This document shows, one piece after another, positions 18,896 to 27,261 of a DNA stretch of 64,000 nt (position 1 is the stretch's first letter; each line of letters opens with the position of its first letter). Both the position numbers and the translations under genes were made by a program. The notes under the pieces were generated by a model. That model searched no databases and was not told where the DNA came from. It saw nothing but the letters and a program-made list of their open reading frames with translations. Source of the DNA: Lacticaseibacillus nasuensis JCM 17158 (GTDB taxonomy: Bacteria > Bacillota > Bacilli > Lactobacillales > Lactobacillaceae); assembly GCF_001434705.1 (NCBI RefSeq), contig NZ_AZDJ01000030.1:236695-300694 (forward strand), written 5' to 3'.

Positions 18896-18924
18896 TTGCA
18901 ACCGATTTCATTCCATGATACATT
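18896..18924 (+). promoter_or_regulatory. pox promoter overlapped by a consensus cre site
   Basis: -35 TTGCAA (18896-18901), 17-nt spacer, -10 TACATT (18919-18924). The sequence TTGCAACCGATTTCA (18896-18910) matches the CcpA cre consensus WTGNAANCGNWNNCW at every fixed position. CcpA bound here would cover the -35, implying catabolite repression of pyruvate oxidase. Confidence 0.72.
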
Positions 18925-18977
18925 GTGGACGTGATAGTTGTTGCCAATTTTAATTCATGACTAAAGGAAGTGTGCAT

Positions 18978-20801
18978 ATGTTGACCACAGTACCAGCCAG
19001 TGTCGCCATGTTGAAGGTCCTCGAAGCCTGGGGCGTCAAGCACGTCTACGGGTATCCCGGCGGCTCGTTTAACTCAACCATGTCGGCGCTTGAAGTCGAG
19101 CAGGATAATATTCAATACATTCAGGTGCGGCACGAACAAGTCGGCGCGCTGGCGGCTGCCGCCGAGGCCAAGCTCACCGGCAAAATTGCCGTGACGTTTG
19201 GCTCCGCCGGCCCAGGCGCCACCAACCTCTTGACGGGCCTGTATGATGCCCGCGAAGATCACGCGCCGGTGCTGGCGCTGGTGGGTCAAGTGCCGCACAC
19301 CAACATGAACTACAACTTCTTCCAGGAATTCGACGAAGGCCCGATGTTTGCCGATGTCGCCTGCTACTGCCGCACGGTAATGACCGGCGAAAGCCTGCCT
19401 TACGTTGTCGACAAGGCGATTCGCGAAGCGTACCGGCACCAAGGCGTGGCCGTCGTGATCATTCCCAACGATTTTGGTTACGTGCAGATTCCCGATGTGC
19501 CATACAAGAGCAGCAGCCCAAGCGACAACAAGCCGACCCCGCTGCCCGAAGCCACGCCGGCTGAAATCGACCAGGTGCTGGCCATGATCAGTGCGGCCAA
19601 GCGACCAGTCTTTCACGTCGGCCGAGGCATTCGCCAAGGTGGGGAGCAGTTAATCGCGTTATCTAAGAAGCTCCAGATCCCTATCATCATGACCGGGCTC
19701 ACCAAGGGCCTAATCGACGAAGATTACCCGGGAAATCTTGGCTTCGTTAACCGCGTCGGGTCCAAGTCCGCCAACGAAATCATGGACATTGCCGACCTCG
19801 TCATTGCCATCGGCGCCGACTTCCCGTTTGCCAATAACGTCTACACGCGCCACGACTTCAAGTTTATCCAGGTCGACGCCGACGCCGCGCAATTCGGCCG
19901 GCACCACTACCTCGACCTCGGGGTGTGGAGCGACGCCACCTACTTCGTCGAGCAGCTGCTGGCCAAGGCCACCCCGGCCGCGCCAAGCCAGTTCTTCCAA
20001 GCGGCGGTGGCCGACCACCAAAACTGGCGCGACTATCAGGCCAGCCTGGTGGATAACCCCAGCGAACCTCTGGCACTCGAGCCGCTGTACCATGCGTTGA
20101 ACGGCATCATCGACCCGGATGCGATCATCGCCTTAGACGTCGGCGACAACACCATCAGCCTGTTGCGCTACCTCAGCCTCAAGCCGACCAACAAATGGGT
20201 GGTGTCTGCCTTGTTTGCCTCGATGGGCGTCGGCATCCCCGAGGCGATCGCCGCCAAGCTGAACTACCCGGACCGCCAGGTGATTTCGATTTCCGGCGAC
20301 GGCGCGTTTTCCATGGTGATGCAGGACCTAATCACGGAGAAAAAGTATCACCTGCCGATTCTCAACATCGTCACCAGCAACACCACGCTGGGCTTCATTC
20401 GCGATGAGCAGGCCGACATTCCAGGCATGAACGATTACTCCGGTATTGACTTGGAAGACCAAGACTTCGTGAAAATTGCTGAAGGCATGGGCATCGCCGG
20501 CGCCACGGTGACCAAACCCGCCGACTTGCCGGCGGCCTTGGCTCAGGCCCAAGCCACCATCGCCGCGGGCCAACCCTTTTTGCTCGAAGCCAAGGTGACC
20601 AAGAAGCGCGCCTTCCCGGTGGAGGCGCTCAAGGTGAAGATCGTCGACGGCCGCGTCGAGGAAACCGTCAGTCCGACCTACAACGTCAACCGTGCCTTGC
20701 AGGCCCCGGCGACGCTGAGCGACTTCTTCGCCGAATATGACGGTCAGTCCCTGCGCCCGCTGCAAAGCTTCCTCGATGACGCCGGCGTCGTCCTCGACTA
20801 A
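18978..20801 (+). CDS. pox: Pyruvate oxidase (acetyl-phosphate and H2O2 forming)
   Basis: A 607-residue ThDP/FAD enzyme, the family's usual length. It oxidises pyruvate with O2 and phosphate to acetyl phosphate, CO2 and H2O2. Start ATG 18978 is chosen over an upstream ATG (18957) because AAAGGAAG lies at proper spacing. Visible motifs are YGYPGGSFNSTMSAL, the ThDP-activating glutamate in VRHEQVGALAAAAEAK, GSAGPGATNLLTGLYDA, and the ThDP-Mg motif SGDGAFSMVMQDLITEKKYHLPILNIVTSN. It is monocistronic, with a cre site at its promoter and a strong terminator. Acetolactate synthase is the main alternative; the N-terminal region and genome context favour Pox. Confidence 0.93.
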   Translation: MLTTVPASVAMLKVLEAWGVKHVYGYPGGSFNSTMSALEVEQDNIQYIQVRHEQVGALAAAAEAKLTGKIAVTFGSAGPGATNLLTGLYDAREDHAPVLALVGQVPHTNMNYNFFQEFDEGPMFADVACYCRTVMTGESLPYVVDKAIREAYRHQGVAVVIIPNDFGYVQIPDVPYKSSSPSDNKPTPLPEATPAEIDQVLAMISAAKRPVFHVGRGIRQGGEQLIALSKKLQIPIIMTGLTKGLIDEDYPGNLGFVNRVGSKSANEIMDIADLVIAIGADFPFANNVYTRHDFKFIQVDADAAQFGRHHYLDLGVWSDATYFVEQLLAKATPAAPSQFFQAAVADHQNWRDYQASLVDNPSEPLALEPLYHALNGIIDPDAIIALDVGDNTISLLRYLSLKPTNKWVVSALFASMGVGIPEAIAAKLNYPDRQVISISGDGAFSMVMQDLITEKKYHLPILNIVTSNTTLGFIRDEQADIPGMNDYSGIDLEDQDFVKIAEGMGIAGATVTKPADLPAALAQAQATIAAGQPFLLEAKVTKKRAFPVEALKVKIVDGRVEETVSPTYNVNRALQAPATLSDFFAEYDGQSLRPLQSFLDDAGVVLD

Positions 20802-20815
20802 TTTCAGTGTGTCAC

Positions 20816-20848
20816 CCGCCTACCCCTGCTCCGGTAGGCGGTTTTTTT
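20816..20848 (+). terminator. Terminator of pox
   Basis: 9-bp perfect stem CCGCCTACC / GGTAGGCGG, 8-nt loop, T7. Confidence 0.93.
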
Positions 20849-20914
20849 GTTTGATTGCCTTTTGCTGTGGAAACGACTAGATTTTAACTAGGCATTATGA
20901 AAAGAGGCAAATTT

Positions 20915-21967
20915 ATGGACAAGGCAACAGCATTATTGCAGGAACTGGTTCAAACCAACACCGCTAACGGCAACGAAGCGGCGGCGGCAGCAATCTTACA
21001 ACGGGAATTTGAGGCGGCGGGTATCGCCACCAAACTGGTCGAATACGCCCCGGGCCGCGCCAATCTGGTGGCGGAGTTTGGCGACGGCGACGATTTGCTG
21101 GCGTTCACCGGGCACGAAGACGTGGTGGCCACCGGTGACGAATCCGCCTGGACGCACCCGCCGTTTGCCGCGGAGATTCACGACGGTAAGCTCTACGGCC
21201 GCGGCGCCAGCGACATGAAAAACGGCTTGGCGGCGATGGCGTTGGCCTTCATCGCCTTGCACAACAGCGGCTTTGACCACCACATGCGCTTCATGGCCAC
21301 GGTCGGCGAGCCCACCGGTGGCAAGCTGATTTATGGGCACTCGGGATCCTACAATTATAAGGTCAAAAGTTATGGTAAGTCCGTGCACAGCTCGATGCCG
21401 GCCACGGGAATCAACGCCTTGGAGCCGCTGCTGGACTTCGGCGTCACCGAGCGCACCTTGTTTGATGACGCCCCAGCTGATCCGATCATCGGCAAGCTCG
21501 AGCACAGCGTCACGGTGATGAAAGCCGGCGAGCAGGTCAACACCATTCCCGATTACGCGGAGCTCGCCGGGAACATTCGGCCGGTGCCGACGTTTAACAA
21601 CGCCGCGGTAACCGAGCGCCTGCAGCAAACCGTCGCGGCGTTAAACGCGAGAAGCGCCGGCCGCGTCGAGTTCGAGCTGACTCACAGCTTCTTCCCGGTG
21701 TTGACCCCCACCGACGCCAAGCTGGTGACGGCCACCCAAGCCGCGGTGGCGCAAGTCAGCGGCACCGCACCAGCGTTGGCCATCATCCACGCCGCCACAG
21801 ACGCGTCGGAATTCACCAAGAGTGCCAACCATTTTGACACGATTATCTTCGGCCACGGCGATGACACCGAGAACATGTCGCACCGGTTGAATGAATACGT
21901 CGACTTGGCCCAGTATCAGCTGGCTGTTCAAGAATACGAGGCAATCGCGCGGCGCTATTTCGCCTAG
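20915..21967 (+). CDS. M20-family peptidase/deacylase (ArgE/DapE-like) lacking the catalytic-Glu segment
   Basis: A 350-residue protein starting at ATG 20915 (AGAGG upstream). N-terminal metal-site motifs are present: GHEDVV (His67, Asp69) and GRGASDMKNG (Asp100). The lid domain (GKSVHSSMPATGINALE) and the C-terminal ligand histidine (ENMSHRLNEY) are also present. In relatives, a segment of about 25-30 residues holding the general base and a zinc ligand (the Glu-Glu pair in ATVGEEVG...) lies before the later VIGEPT motif. Here the two collapse into one ATVGEPTGG at residues 128-136, so both glutamates appear to be lost. The frame is open and no stop is introduced. It may be an inactive or repurposed protein, or a recent deletion between short GE repeats. 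Confidence 0.8.
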   Translation: MDKATALLQELVQTNTANGNEAAAAAILQREFEAAGIATKLVEYAPGRANLVAEFGDGDDLLAFTGHEDVVATGDESAWTHPPFAAEIHDGKLYGRGASDMKNGLAAMALAFIALHNSGFDHHMRFMATVGEPTGGKLIYGHSGSYNYKVKSYGKSVHSSMPATGINALEPLLDFGVTERTLFDDAPADPIIGKLEHSVTVMKAGEQVNTIPDYAELAGNIRPVPTFNNAAVTERLQQTVAALNARSAGRVEFELTHSFFPVLTPTDAKLVTATQAAVAQVSGTAPALAIIHAATDASEFTKSANHFDTIIFGHGDDTENMSHRLNEYVDLAQYQLAVQEYEAIARRYFA

Positions 21968-22027
21968 GAGCGGAGTTTGCTAAAATAGACTGCATAGTTA
22001 CGCAATAATTATCCAAAGGAGTGCACA

Positions 22028-22693
22028 ATGGAATATTTGAAACTACTTGGGATTGTCATCATCGTGATTGGCTTCGCCTTCAAATGGGAAACCACCGCGG
22101 TGGTCGTCATTGCCGCCATCGTTACCGCCTTGTTCTCCGGCATGAGCATCCCCGACTTGCTGACGACGCTGGGCCAAAGCTTCGTCGATAATCGCATGGT
22201 CACGCTGTTCTTCCTGACCCTGCCGATGATTGGCCTGGTGGAACGCTCCGGCTTGAAGGAAGTCGCCGTCAATGGCATCAAAAAGCTCAAGCACCTGACG
22301 CCGGGCTGGATCTTGAATATTTATCTGGCCATTCGTGAACTCACCGGGGTCTTCGGCATCAACCTGCAAGGCCAAGTCCAATTCGTGCGGCCGATTATCG
22401 CGCCGATGACGACCGCCGCCGCGGAGGTGCAGCGCAAGCTCACCGCCAAGGACGAAGACGTCTTGAAGGGCCGCGCCGCCGCCGTGGACAACTTCGGGAA
22501 CTTCTTCGCCCAAAACTTGTTCGTCGCTTCGGCTGGTGTGTTGTTGATCGCCAGCACGATGAAGTCGCTGAAGCACACCGTCACGCCGACGCAAATCGTC
22601 ACCTACACCATTCCGATTGCCATCATCACGCTGATCATCGTGGGCGTGTACAACTTGTGGTTCGATCGGCGCTTTAAGCGGGAGGGCAAATAA
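22028..22693 (+). CDS. DUF969 membrane protein, putative 5-oxoproline transport component
   Basis: A 221-residue protein with about 5-6 hydrophobic segments (LGIVIIVIGFAFKW; VVVIAAIVTALFSGMSI; VTLFFLTLPMIGLVERSGL). It matches the DUF969 family, which is nearly always followed by DUF979 and often by pcp, as here. The conserved pairing suggests the two membrane proteins form a permease whose substrate relates to pyroglutamate; this is inference. ATG 22028 has AAAGGAG. It is 60 bp downstream of the M20 gene. Confidence 0.85.
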   Translation: MEYLKLLGIVIIVIGFAFKWETTAVVVIAAIVTALFSGMSIPDLLTTLGQSFVDNRMVTLFFLTLPMIGLVERSGLKEVAVNGIKKLKHLTPGWILNIYLAIRELTGVFGINLQGQVQFVRPIIAPMTTAAAEVQRKLTAKDEDVLKGRAAAVDNFGNFFAQNLFVASAGVLLIASTMKSLKHTVTPTQIVTYTIPIAIITLIIVGVYNLWFDRRFKREGK

Positions 22694-22695
22694 TC

Positions 22696-23607
22696 ATGGT
22701 GGATACCTTACTCTTAGTCATGTACGTGTTGATTGGGGTCGTGATGGCCATCGCCGGCATCGAATCCTTCCGCGATCACACCAACCCCGCCCGCATCGGC
22801 ACCGGGTTGTTCTGGATTTTACTGGCCATCAGTTTTGCCTTCGGGACCTTGATTCCGCCGATGGCCACCGGCGTGTTGATTGTCATCATCGGCTTGCTGG
22901 CGGCGTTCAAACAGATTCGCGTCGGCACCCTGCCTAAAGTCGATAGTGCCTACGCCGAAGTCGCCGCCAAGAAACTCGGCTTCTGGGTTTACGCGCCTAG
23001 TATTGTGCTGGCAATCGTCTCCGTGGCCATCGCCCAAACCAAGCTCGGCGGCCAAGTCGGCATCGGGATCGGGGCCGTCGTGTCCTTCATCTTCGCCTGG
23101 CTGTTGACCAAGGCCAGCCCTAAGGTGGCTTACGCCGAAACCCAGCGCATGGTGCGCTCGGTTGGCGCCGCCGGGATCTTGCCGCAACTGTTAGCCACCT
23201 TAGGCGCGGTGTTCACCGCCGCCGGGGTCGGCACACTGACCGCCAAGCTGATTGCCGGCGTCTTTCCTGCCGGGAGCCACCTCGGCGGGGTCATCTTATA
23301 CTGTGTGGCCATGGCGCTGTTCACGGCAATCATGGGTAACGCGTTTGCGGCCTTTGCCGTCATCACCGCCGCCGTGGGGATTCCCTTCGTCGTCGCGGTT
23401 GGCGGCAACCCCGCCGTCGTCGCCGCTATCGGCATGACCAGCGGCTATTGTGGCACCTTGCTGACGCCGATGGCCGCCAACTTCAACAGCCTGCCGGTGG
23501 CCTTGATGGAAATGGATGATCCCATGGGTGTCATCAAACAGCAGGCCCCCGTCTCTGTGGTATTATTAATTGTGCAGATCGCGTTGATGTACGTCTTGGC
23601 ATTTTAA
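22696..23607 (+). CDS. DUF979 membrane protein, putative 5-oxoproline transport component
   Basis: A 303-residue hydrophobic protein with about 8-9 membrane segments. The C-terminal half has the conserved IMGNAFAAFAVITAAVGIPFV and GMTSGYCGTLLTPMAANFN blocks of DUF979. It starts 2 bp after the DUF969 stop, and GGAGGG lies in the end of that gene, so they are co-translated. Together they look like a two-subunit permease near pcp. No direct functional evidence can be read from sequence. Confidence 0.85.
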   Translation: MVDTLLLVMYVLIGVVMAIAGIESFRDHTNPARIGTGLFWILLAISFAFGTLIPPMATGVLIVIIGLLAAFKQIRVGTLPKVDSAYAEVAAKKLGFWVYAPSIVLAIVSVAIAQTKLGGQVGIGIGAVVSFIFAWLLTKASPKVAYAETQRMVRSVGAAGILPQLLATLGAVFTAAGVGTLTAKLIAGVFPAGSHLGGVILYCVAMALFTAIMGNAFAAFAVITAAVGIPFVVAVGGNPAVVAAIGMTSGYCGTLLTPMAANFNSLPVALMEMDDPMGVIKQQAPVSVVLLIVQIALMYVLAF

Positions 23608-23614
23608 TTCCACA

Positions 23615-23726
23615 GGGCGCCGCAGCGCGGTTAAGCGGCGTAGCAGAGGTGCCGCCGCGTGGTGTAGCCCGCTTTTGGCTACAGCACGCGGTGGTCCTCT
23701 GCCTAGCCGCTTGCGCTGCGGCGCCC
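23615..23726 (+). repeat. Long structured hairpin element, copy 1
   Basis: 112 bp. Outer perfect 14-bp stem (23615-23628 / 23713-23726), unpaired GGTT (23629-23632), 7-bp stem AAGCGGC / GCCGCTT, GTA/CTA internal loop, 7-bp stem GCAGAGG / CCTCTGC, asymmetric loop TGCCG / TGGT, 15-bp stem (23655-23669 / 23677-23691, one mismatch), loop CGCTTTT. It has the same plan as the elements at 49742, 61525 and 61648. It lies between DUF979 and pcp. Confidence 0.88.
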
Positions 23727-23776
23727 GACTATGACACCTCTAGTTCCGTATCAGCACCAAGAAAGGAAGCATCCTG

Positions 23777-24424
23777 ATGAAAATTCTAGTCACGGGGTTT
23801 GACCCGTTTGGCGACGACAAAATCAATCCGGCCATCGAGGCGGTCAAGCGCCTGCCGGCTGAGATTCACGGCGCCCAAATCGTGAAGCAAGAAATTCCGA
23901 CCAAGTTCGGCGTATCCGCCGAGGTCACGCATGACGCCATCGTGCGCGAACAACCTGATTACGTCTTAAGCGTCGGCCAAGCCGGCGGTCGCTTCGGCCT
24001 GACGCCGGAACGCGTCGCCATCAACCTGGACGACGGCCGCATCAAGGATAACGCCGGCTACCAGCCGCTGAATCACACGATTCACGACGACGGCGCCCCT
24101 GCCTACTTCGCGCAGCTGCCGATCAAGGCGATGGCCCGCGCGATTCGCGACGCCGGCTTGCCGAGCACGGTGTCTAACTCCGCTGGTACCTACGTCTGCA
24201 ACCACATCTTTTATCAGGTGCAATACATGCGCGACAAGGAGTTCCCGAATATCAAGGCCGGGTTCATCCACATTCCGTTCCTGCCTGAACAAGTCGTGGC
24301 ACGGCCGGAAACCCCGGCGCTGTCACTGGCCGATGACGTCCGCGGCCTCACCGCAGCCATCGGCGCCATCGTCGACCGCGACGGCAAAGGTGACATCGAA
24401 ACCATCGAAGGCACGATTGCCTAA
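23777..24424 (+). CDS. pcp: Pyrrolidone-carboxylate peptidase (pyroglutamyl peptidase I)
   Basis: A 215-residue C15 cysteine peptidase that removes N-terminal pyroglutamate from peptides. The N-terminal [18 protein letters not shown] is the family hallmark. The catalytic Cys lies in [14 protein letters not shown], Glu in the [10 protein letters not shown] region and His in [14 protein letters not shown] 23777 follows AAAGGAAG. It lies downstream of the DUF969/DUF979 pair but is separated from it by the long hairpin element, which may dampen or process the transcript. Confidence 0.96.
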   Translation: MKILVTGFDPFGDDKINPAIEAVKRLPAEIHGAQIVKQEIPTKFGVSAEVTHDAIVREQPDYVLSVGQAGGRFGLTPERVAINLDDGRIKDNAGYQPLNHTIHDDGAPAYFAQLPIKAMARAIRDAGLPSTVSNSAGTYVCNHIFYQVQYMRDKEFPNIKAGFIHIPFLPEQVVARPETPALSLADDVRGLTAAIGAIVDRDGKGDIETIEGTIA

Positions 24425-24432
24425 CCTCAACC

Positions 24433-24471
24433 AAAAAAACAGCGATTCGCCAGGCGGCGGATCGCTGTTTT
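24433..24471. terminator. Bidirectional terminator between pcp and the DUF4811 gene
   Basis: 15-bp stem (24437-24451 / 24456-24470) with one G-T pair, flanked by A7 on the left and T4 on the right, serving both convergent genes. Confidence 0.88.
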
Positions 24472-24478
24472 CGTGTCT

Positions 24479-25201
24479 CTAGTCGTTATTGCCTTTGACG
24501 GCTTTAATCACGGCTTGAATCTGGGCGGCTTGATACGCCGCGGTGACCTGCTTGGTCACCGTGGCCGCATCCGCCTTGGGATTCTTCGCCAAGGCGGCGG
24601 CCACTTGCTTCTCGATGGCCGCGGCGGCCTTCGCCTTTTGCGCGGCGGTCGGCTGCTGCATGGCCTTTATGCGCTTGGCCAACTGCTTGGCCTGCTGGGT
24701 GGTTAACGCCGTCCAGGTCTTCGGCAGCTGGAACGTGTTGGTCACCCGAATCACCGCGTGGTTGTTCTCGTTGTTGAACAACGCGCGGTAGAAGCCGGAC
24801 TTGTAGACCCATTCCTTGCGGGTGGTGGTGACTTGCGCCGTGGTCGGTTGGGCCTTGGCCACGAGGTTGGTCACGGTGTAATCTGCCTTGGTGTGCGTCG
24901 CCTTGCCCTTAGCGCTGGTTTTGTAAATATACACCGTGTGCTTGCCGCTGGTGCCGACGTTTTGGTACAGCAACAACGGCAGCTGCTTGCTTGGGCTGGC
25001 GGAGTAGATCACCTGCGTCGTGCTTTTGGTGACTTGCTTCATGCCAAAGTGGTTAGAGTCGTTGAAGTGCAGCAGCGCGAGGCTACCCACCAACACGACC
25101 AGGCTGAGGCCGACCCATAACGAGCGCCAGGCACCATTTTTCATCAAGATAAAACTAAGATACAACGCCAAGGTGGCGAGGCCTAATATCCATAAAATCA
25201 T
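24479..25201 (-). CDS. DUF4811 membrane-anchored protein, partner of the MFS exporter
   Basis: A 240-residue protein with two N-terminal membrane helices (residues 1-18 and 27-46), a middle extracytoplasmic beta-rich domain (about 55-165) and a C-terminal Ala/Lys-rich helical region that may form a coiled coil. It matches DUF4811, found in lactobacilli next to DHA2-type drug exporters. It overlaps the MFS gene by 4 bp. Its role is unknown; an accessory subunit of the exporter is plausible. Confidence 0.8.
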   Translation of the reverse strand: MILWILGLATLALYLSFILMKNGAWRSLWVGLSLVVLVGSLALLHFNDSNHFGMKQVTKSTTQVIYSASPSKQLPLLLYQNVGTSGKHTVYIYKTSAKGKATHTKADYTVTNLVAKAQPTTAQVTTTRKEWVYKSGFYRALFNNENNHAVIRVTNTFQLPKTWTALTTQQAKQLAKRIKAMQQPTAAQKAKAAAAIEKQVAAALAKNPKADAATVTKQVTAAYQAAQIQAVIKAVKGNND

Positions 25202-26682
25202 TTTGCCGCCTCCTTAGAGTCCATCACGACTTTGCCGCTGGGCATCTTCGTGTTAAGGAAGAAGGCCAACAGCCAGCCGACGGTCGAAAAGCCCACGGCG
25301 ATCCAAAACGCTGCGTGGTAGCCGGACAAGGTCGCGTTGAAGAATGCGTGCTTGTAGGCCAGCGGGTCGCTAGCCAGTAACGCGTGCGCCGGTTTGTTGG
25401 CGTTGGTGACATCGGTCAACACCGACACCATGACCGCCGTCGTGATCGACGTGGCAATCTGGCGCAGCGTGTTGTTGACAGCCGTGCCATGCGCCACCAT
25501 GTCTTGGGACAAGGCGTTCATGCCGTTGGTGGTCACCGGCATGTTGACCATGGAGATGCCAAACATCCGCACCGCGTAAATCACGGTGATGTAAATCGAC
25601 GGCGTCGTCGCGGTGATGAACGCGTAAGGCACGGTGGCCACGGCTAGGATGCCGAGGCCGAGTTGAGCCAGGCGCTTGGCGCCGATGCGGTCAAAGACGA
25701 TCCCAGTAATCGGGCTCATGATCGCGATCAACAGGGCCCCAGGCAGTAACGTGAGCCCGGATTCCAGCGCCGTTTTGCCGTGAATGATCTGCAGGTACAT
25801 CGGAATGACCATTTCGGCGCCGACCATCGCCATGTTGGAGATCGAGCCGAGGATACTCGACAAGGTGAAGATGCCCGTCTTGAACACACGCAGCTCGAGG
25901 AAGGGTTTCTCCAGGTGCAACTGGCGATAGCTGAACAAGGCAATCACGATAACGCCGACGAGAATCGCGCCGTACACAACCGGGCTACCCCAACCCTTGT
26001 CGCCGACTTCGGAGAAGCCATACAGCAAGGAGCCAAACCCGATGGAGGATTCGATCAACGACGGCACGTCCAGCGTCGGGTGCCGATCCGGCAAGACGTC
26101 GGCCATGAAAAACAGCGAGGCGATGAGTACCAGCACGACGATGGGAATAATCATGCCGAACAGCGTGCGCCAGCCAAAGTTATCGATGACCCACCCAGAC
26201 AAGGTCGGGCCGATGGCAGGCGCCACCCCAATGGCGATGCCGGCCACACCCATGGCCGCCCCGCGCTTGTTCGGCGGGAAAATCGTCAGCATGATGTTTT
26301 GCAGCAGCGGCATGGTGATCCCCACGCCGACCGCCTGCACCAGTCGGCCGACCAGCAGCATCGCAAAGCCGTTGGCGGTAAAGGCGACGGTGGTCCCGAT
26401 CAGGAACACGGTCATCGCCATGAGATATAGGCGCTTGGTGGGCACCTTGCCGACCAGGTAAGCCGTGACGGGAATCATGATCCCGTTGACTAACAGGAAC
26501 CCGGTGGTCAGCCACTGCACCGTGGCCGTGGAAATGTTGAACGTCGTCATCAACGTTGGAAACGCGGTCGACAGAATCGTCTGGTTCAACACGGTGGTGA
26601 ACACCCCGATGATCAGGGTCAACACCAGCATGATCACGTTCACTGGTTTGCCATGTGTATCCTTGATATTGCTAAAATCCAT
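25198..26682 (-). CDS. MFS drug exporter, DHA2 (EmrB/LmrB-like) family
   Basis: A 494-residue protein with 14 predicted membrane helices. DHA2 signatures are LNQTILSTAFPTLMTTF, VQWLTTGFLLVNGIMIPVTAYL, LVGRLVQAVGVGITMPL and GVAPAIGPTLSGWVID (motif C of antiporters). It is a proton-driven exporter of hydrophobic toxins or antibiotics. It is divergent from a MerR-family gene 112 bp away, which probably controls it, and is coupled to the DUF4811 gene downstream. Confidence 0.92.
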   Translation of the reverse strand: MDFSNIKDTHGKPVNVIMLVLTLIIGVFTTVLNQTILSTAFPTLMTTFNISTATVQWLTTGFLLVNGIMIPVTAYLVGKVPTKRLYLMAMTVFLIGTTVAFTANGFAMLLVGRLVQAVGVGITMPLLQNIMLTIFPPNKRGAAMGVAGIAIGVAPAIGPTLSGWVIDNFGWRTLFGMIIPIVVLVLIASLFFMADVLPDRHPTLDVPSLIESSIGFGSLLYGFSEVGDKGWGSPVVYGAILVGVIVIALFSYRQLHLEKPFLELRVFKTGIFTLSSILGSISNMAMVGAEMVIPMYLQIIHGKTALESGLTLLPGALLIAIMSPITGIVFDRIGAKRLAQLGLGILAVATVPYAFITATTPSIYITVIYAVRMFGISMVNMPVTTNGMNALSQDMVAHGTAVNNTLRQIATSITTAVMVSVLTDVTNANKPAHALLASDPLAYKHAFFNATLSGYHAAFWIAVGFSTVGWLLAFFLNTKMPSGKVVMDSKEAAK

Positions 26683-26702
26683 TCTGTCACCCTCTGATTA
26701 TC

Positions 26703-26742
26703 TTGTGTTCTTATCACATTATGTTACAATAGCCACAGATAA
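26703..26742. promoter_or_regulatory. Divergent MFS/merR control region
   Basis: Plus strand: TTGTGT (26703-26708), 16-nt spacer, TACAAT (26725-26730), a likely promoter for the merR gene. TTATC...GATAA arms at 26711-26715 and 26738-26742 form a wide dyad around it, a possible regulator site. Confidence 0.4.
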
Positions 26743-26794
26743 CCTTACGAGTATCGCACCAGAAAGTCAATGGATTTTCTGAAAGGAGCACGAG

Positions 26795-27232
26795 ATGGAC
26801 CGCCGATTCACTGAAAAATTGCAAGACCTGGATCTCTCGATGGGGATTGGGGAAACCTCCCGCGTCACCGGCGCCAGCCAGGCGCAGATCCGCTACTGGG
26901 AGAAAAAAGGCATCATCACCTCGTTTCGCCGCGAGGATGGCGGCAACAAACGCTTCAATCTGAACAATGTCGCCACCATCATCTTCGTGCAAACCATGGT
27001 CGAGGAAGGCTACACCCTCGCCAAGGCCGCGGCGCTGGCGCGCCAGCGCCTCGCCCAACACGATGTGATCAAGCACTTCATTCGCGAGCGCCTGCAGGAA
27101 TACGACGAGACCGGCACCGGCGTCCGCGCCAACTTGGGGCCACTGGCCAACGATCCAGGTTACGACGTAGTGGCCACAATTGGCGAGCACGTCACGATCG
27201 AGAAAGTGAAGCGGGCACAGGAAAAGGGTTGA
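26795..27232 (+). CDS. MerR-family transcriptional regulator
   Basis: A 145-residue protein with an N-terminal winged helix: GIGETSRVTGASQAQIRYWEKKGIITSFRREDGGNKRFNLNNV, residues about 17-60. A short helical tail follows with no cysteine-based metal site. It is divergent from the MFS exporter, so it probably senses a toxic compound and regulates export. ATG 26795 has AAAGGAG. Confidence 0.9.
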   Translation: MDRRFTEKLQDLDLSMGIGETSRVTGASQAQIRYWEKKGIITSFRREDGGNKRFNLNNVATIIFVQTMVEEGYTLAKAAALARQRLAQHDVIKHFIRERLQEYDETGTGVRANLGPLANDPGYDVVATIGEHVTIEKVKRAQEKG

Positions 27233-27251
27233 GCACATGCTCAACCCTTTT
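27222..27251. terminator. Bidirectional terminator between merR and rpiA
   Basis: 13-bp perfect stem AAAAGGGTTGAGC / GCTCAACCCTTTT with an ACAT loop; the merR stop codon lies inside the stem. Confidence 0.9.
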
Positions 27252-27261
27252 TACGTCCGCG

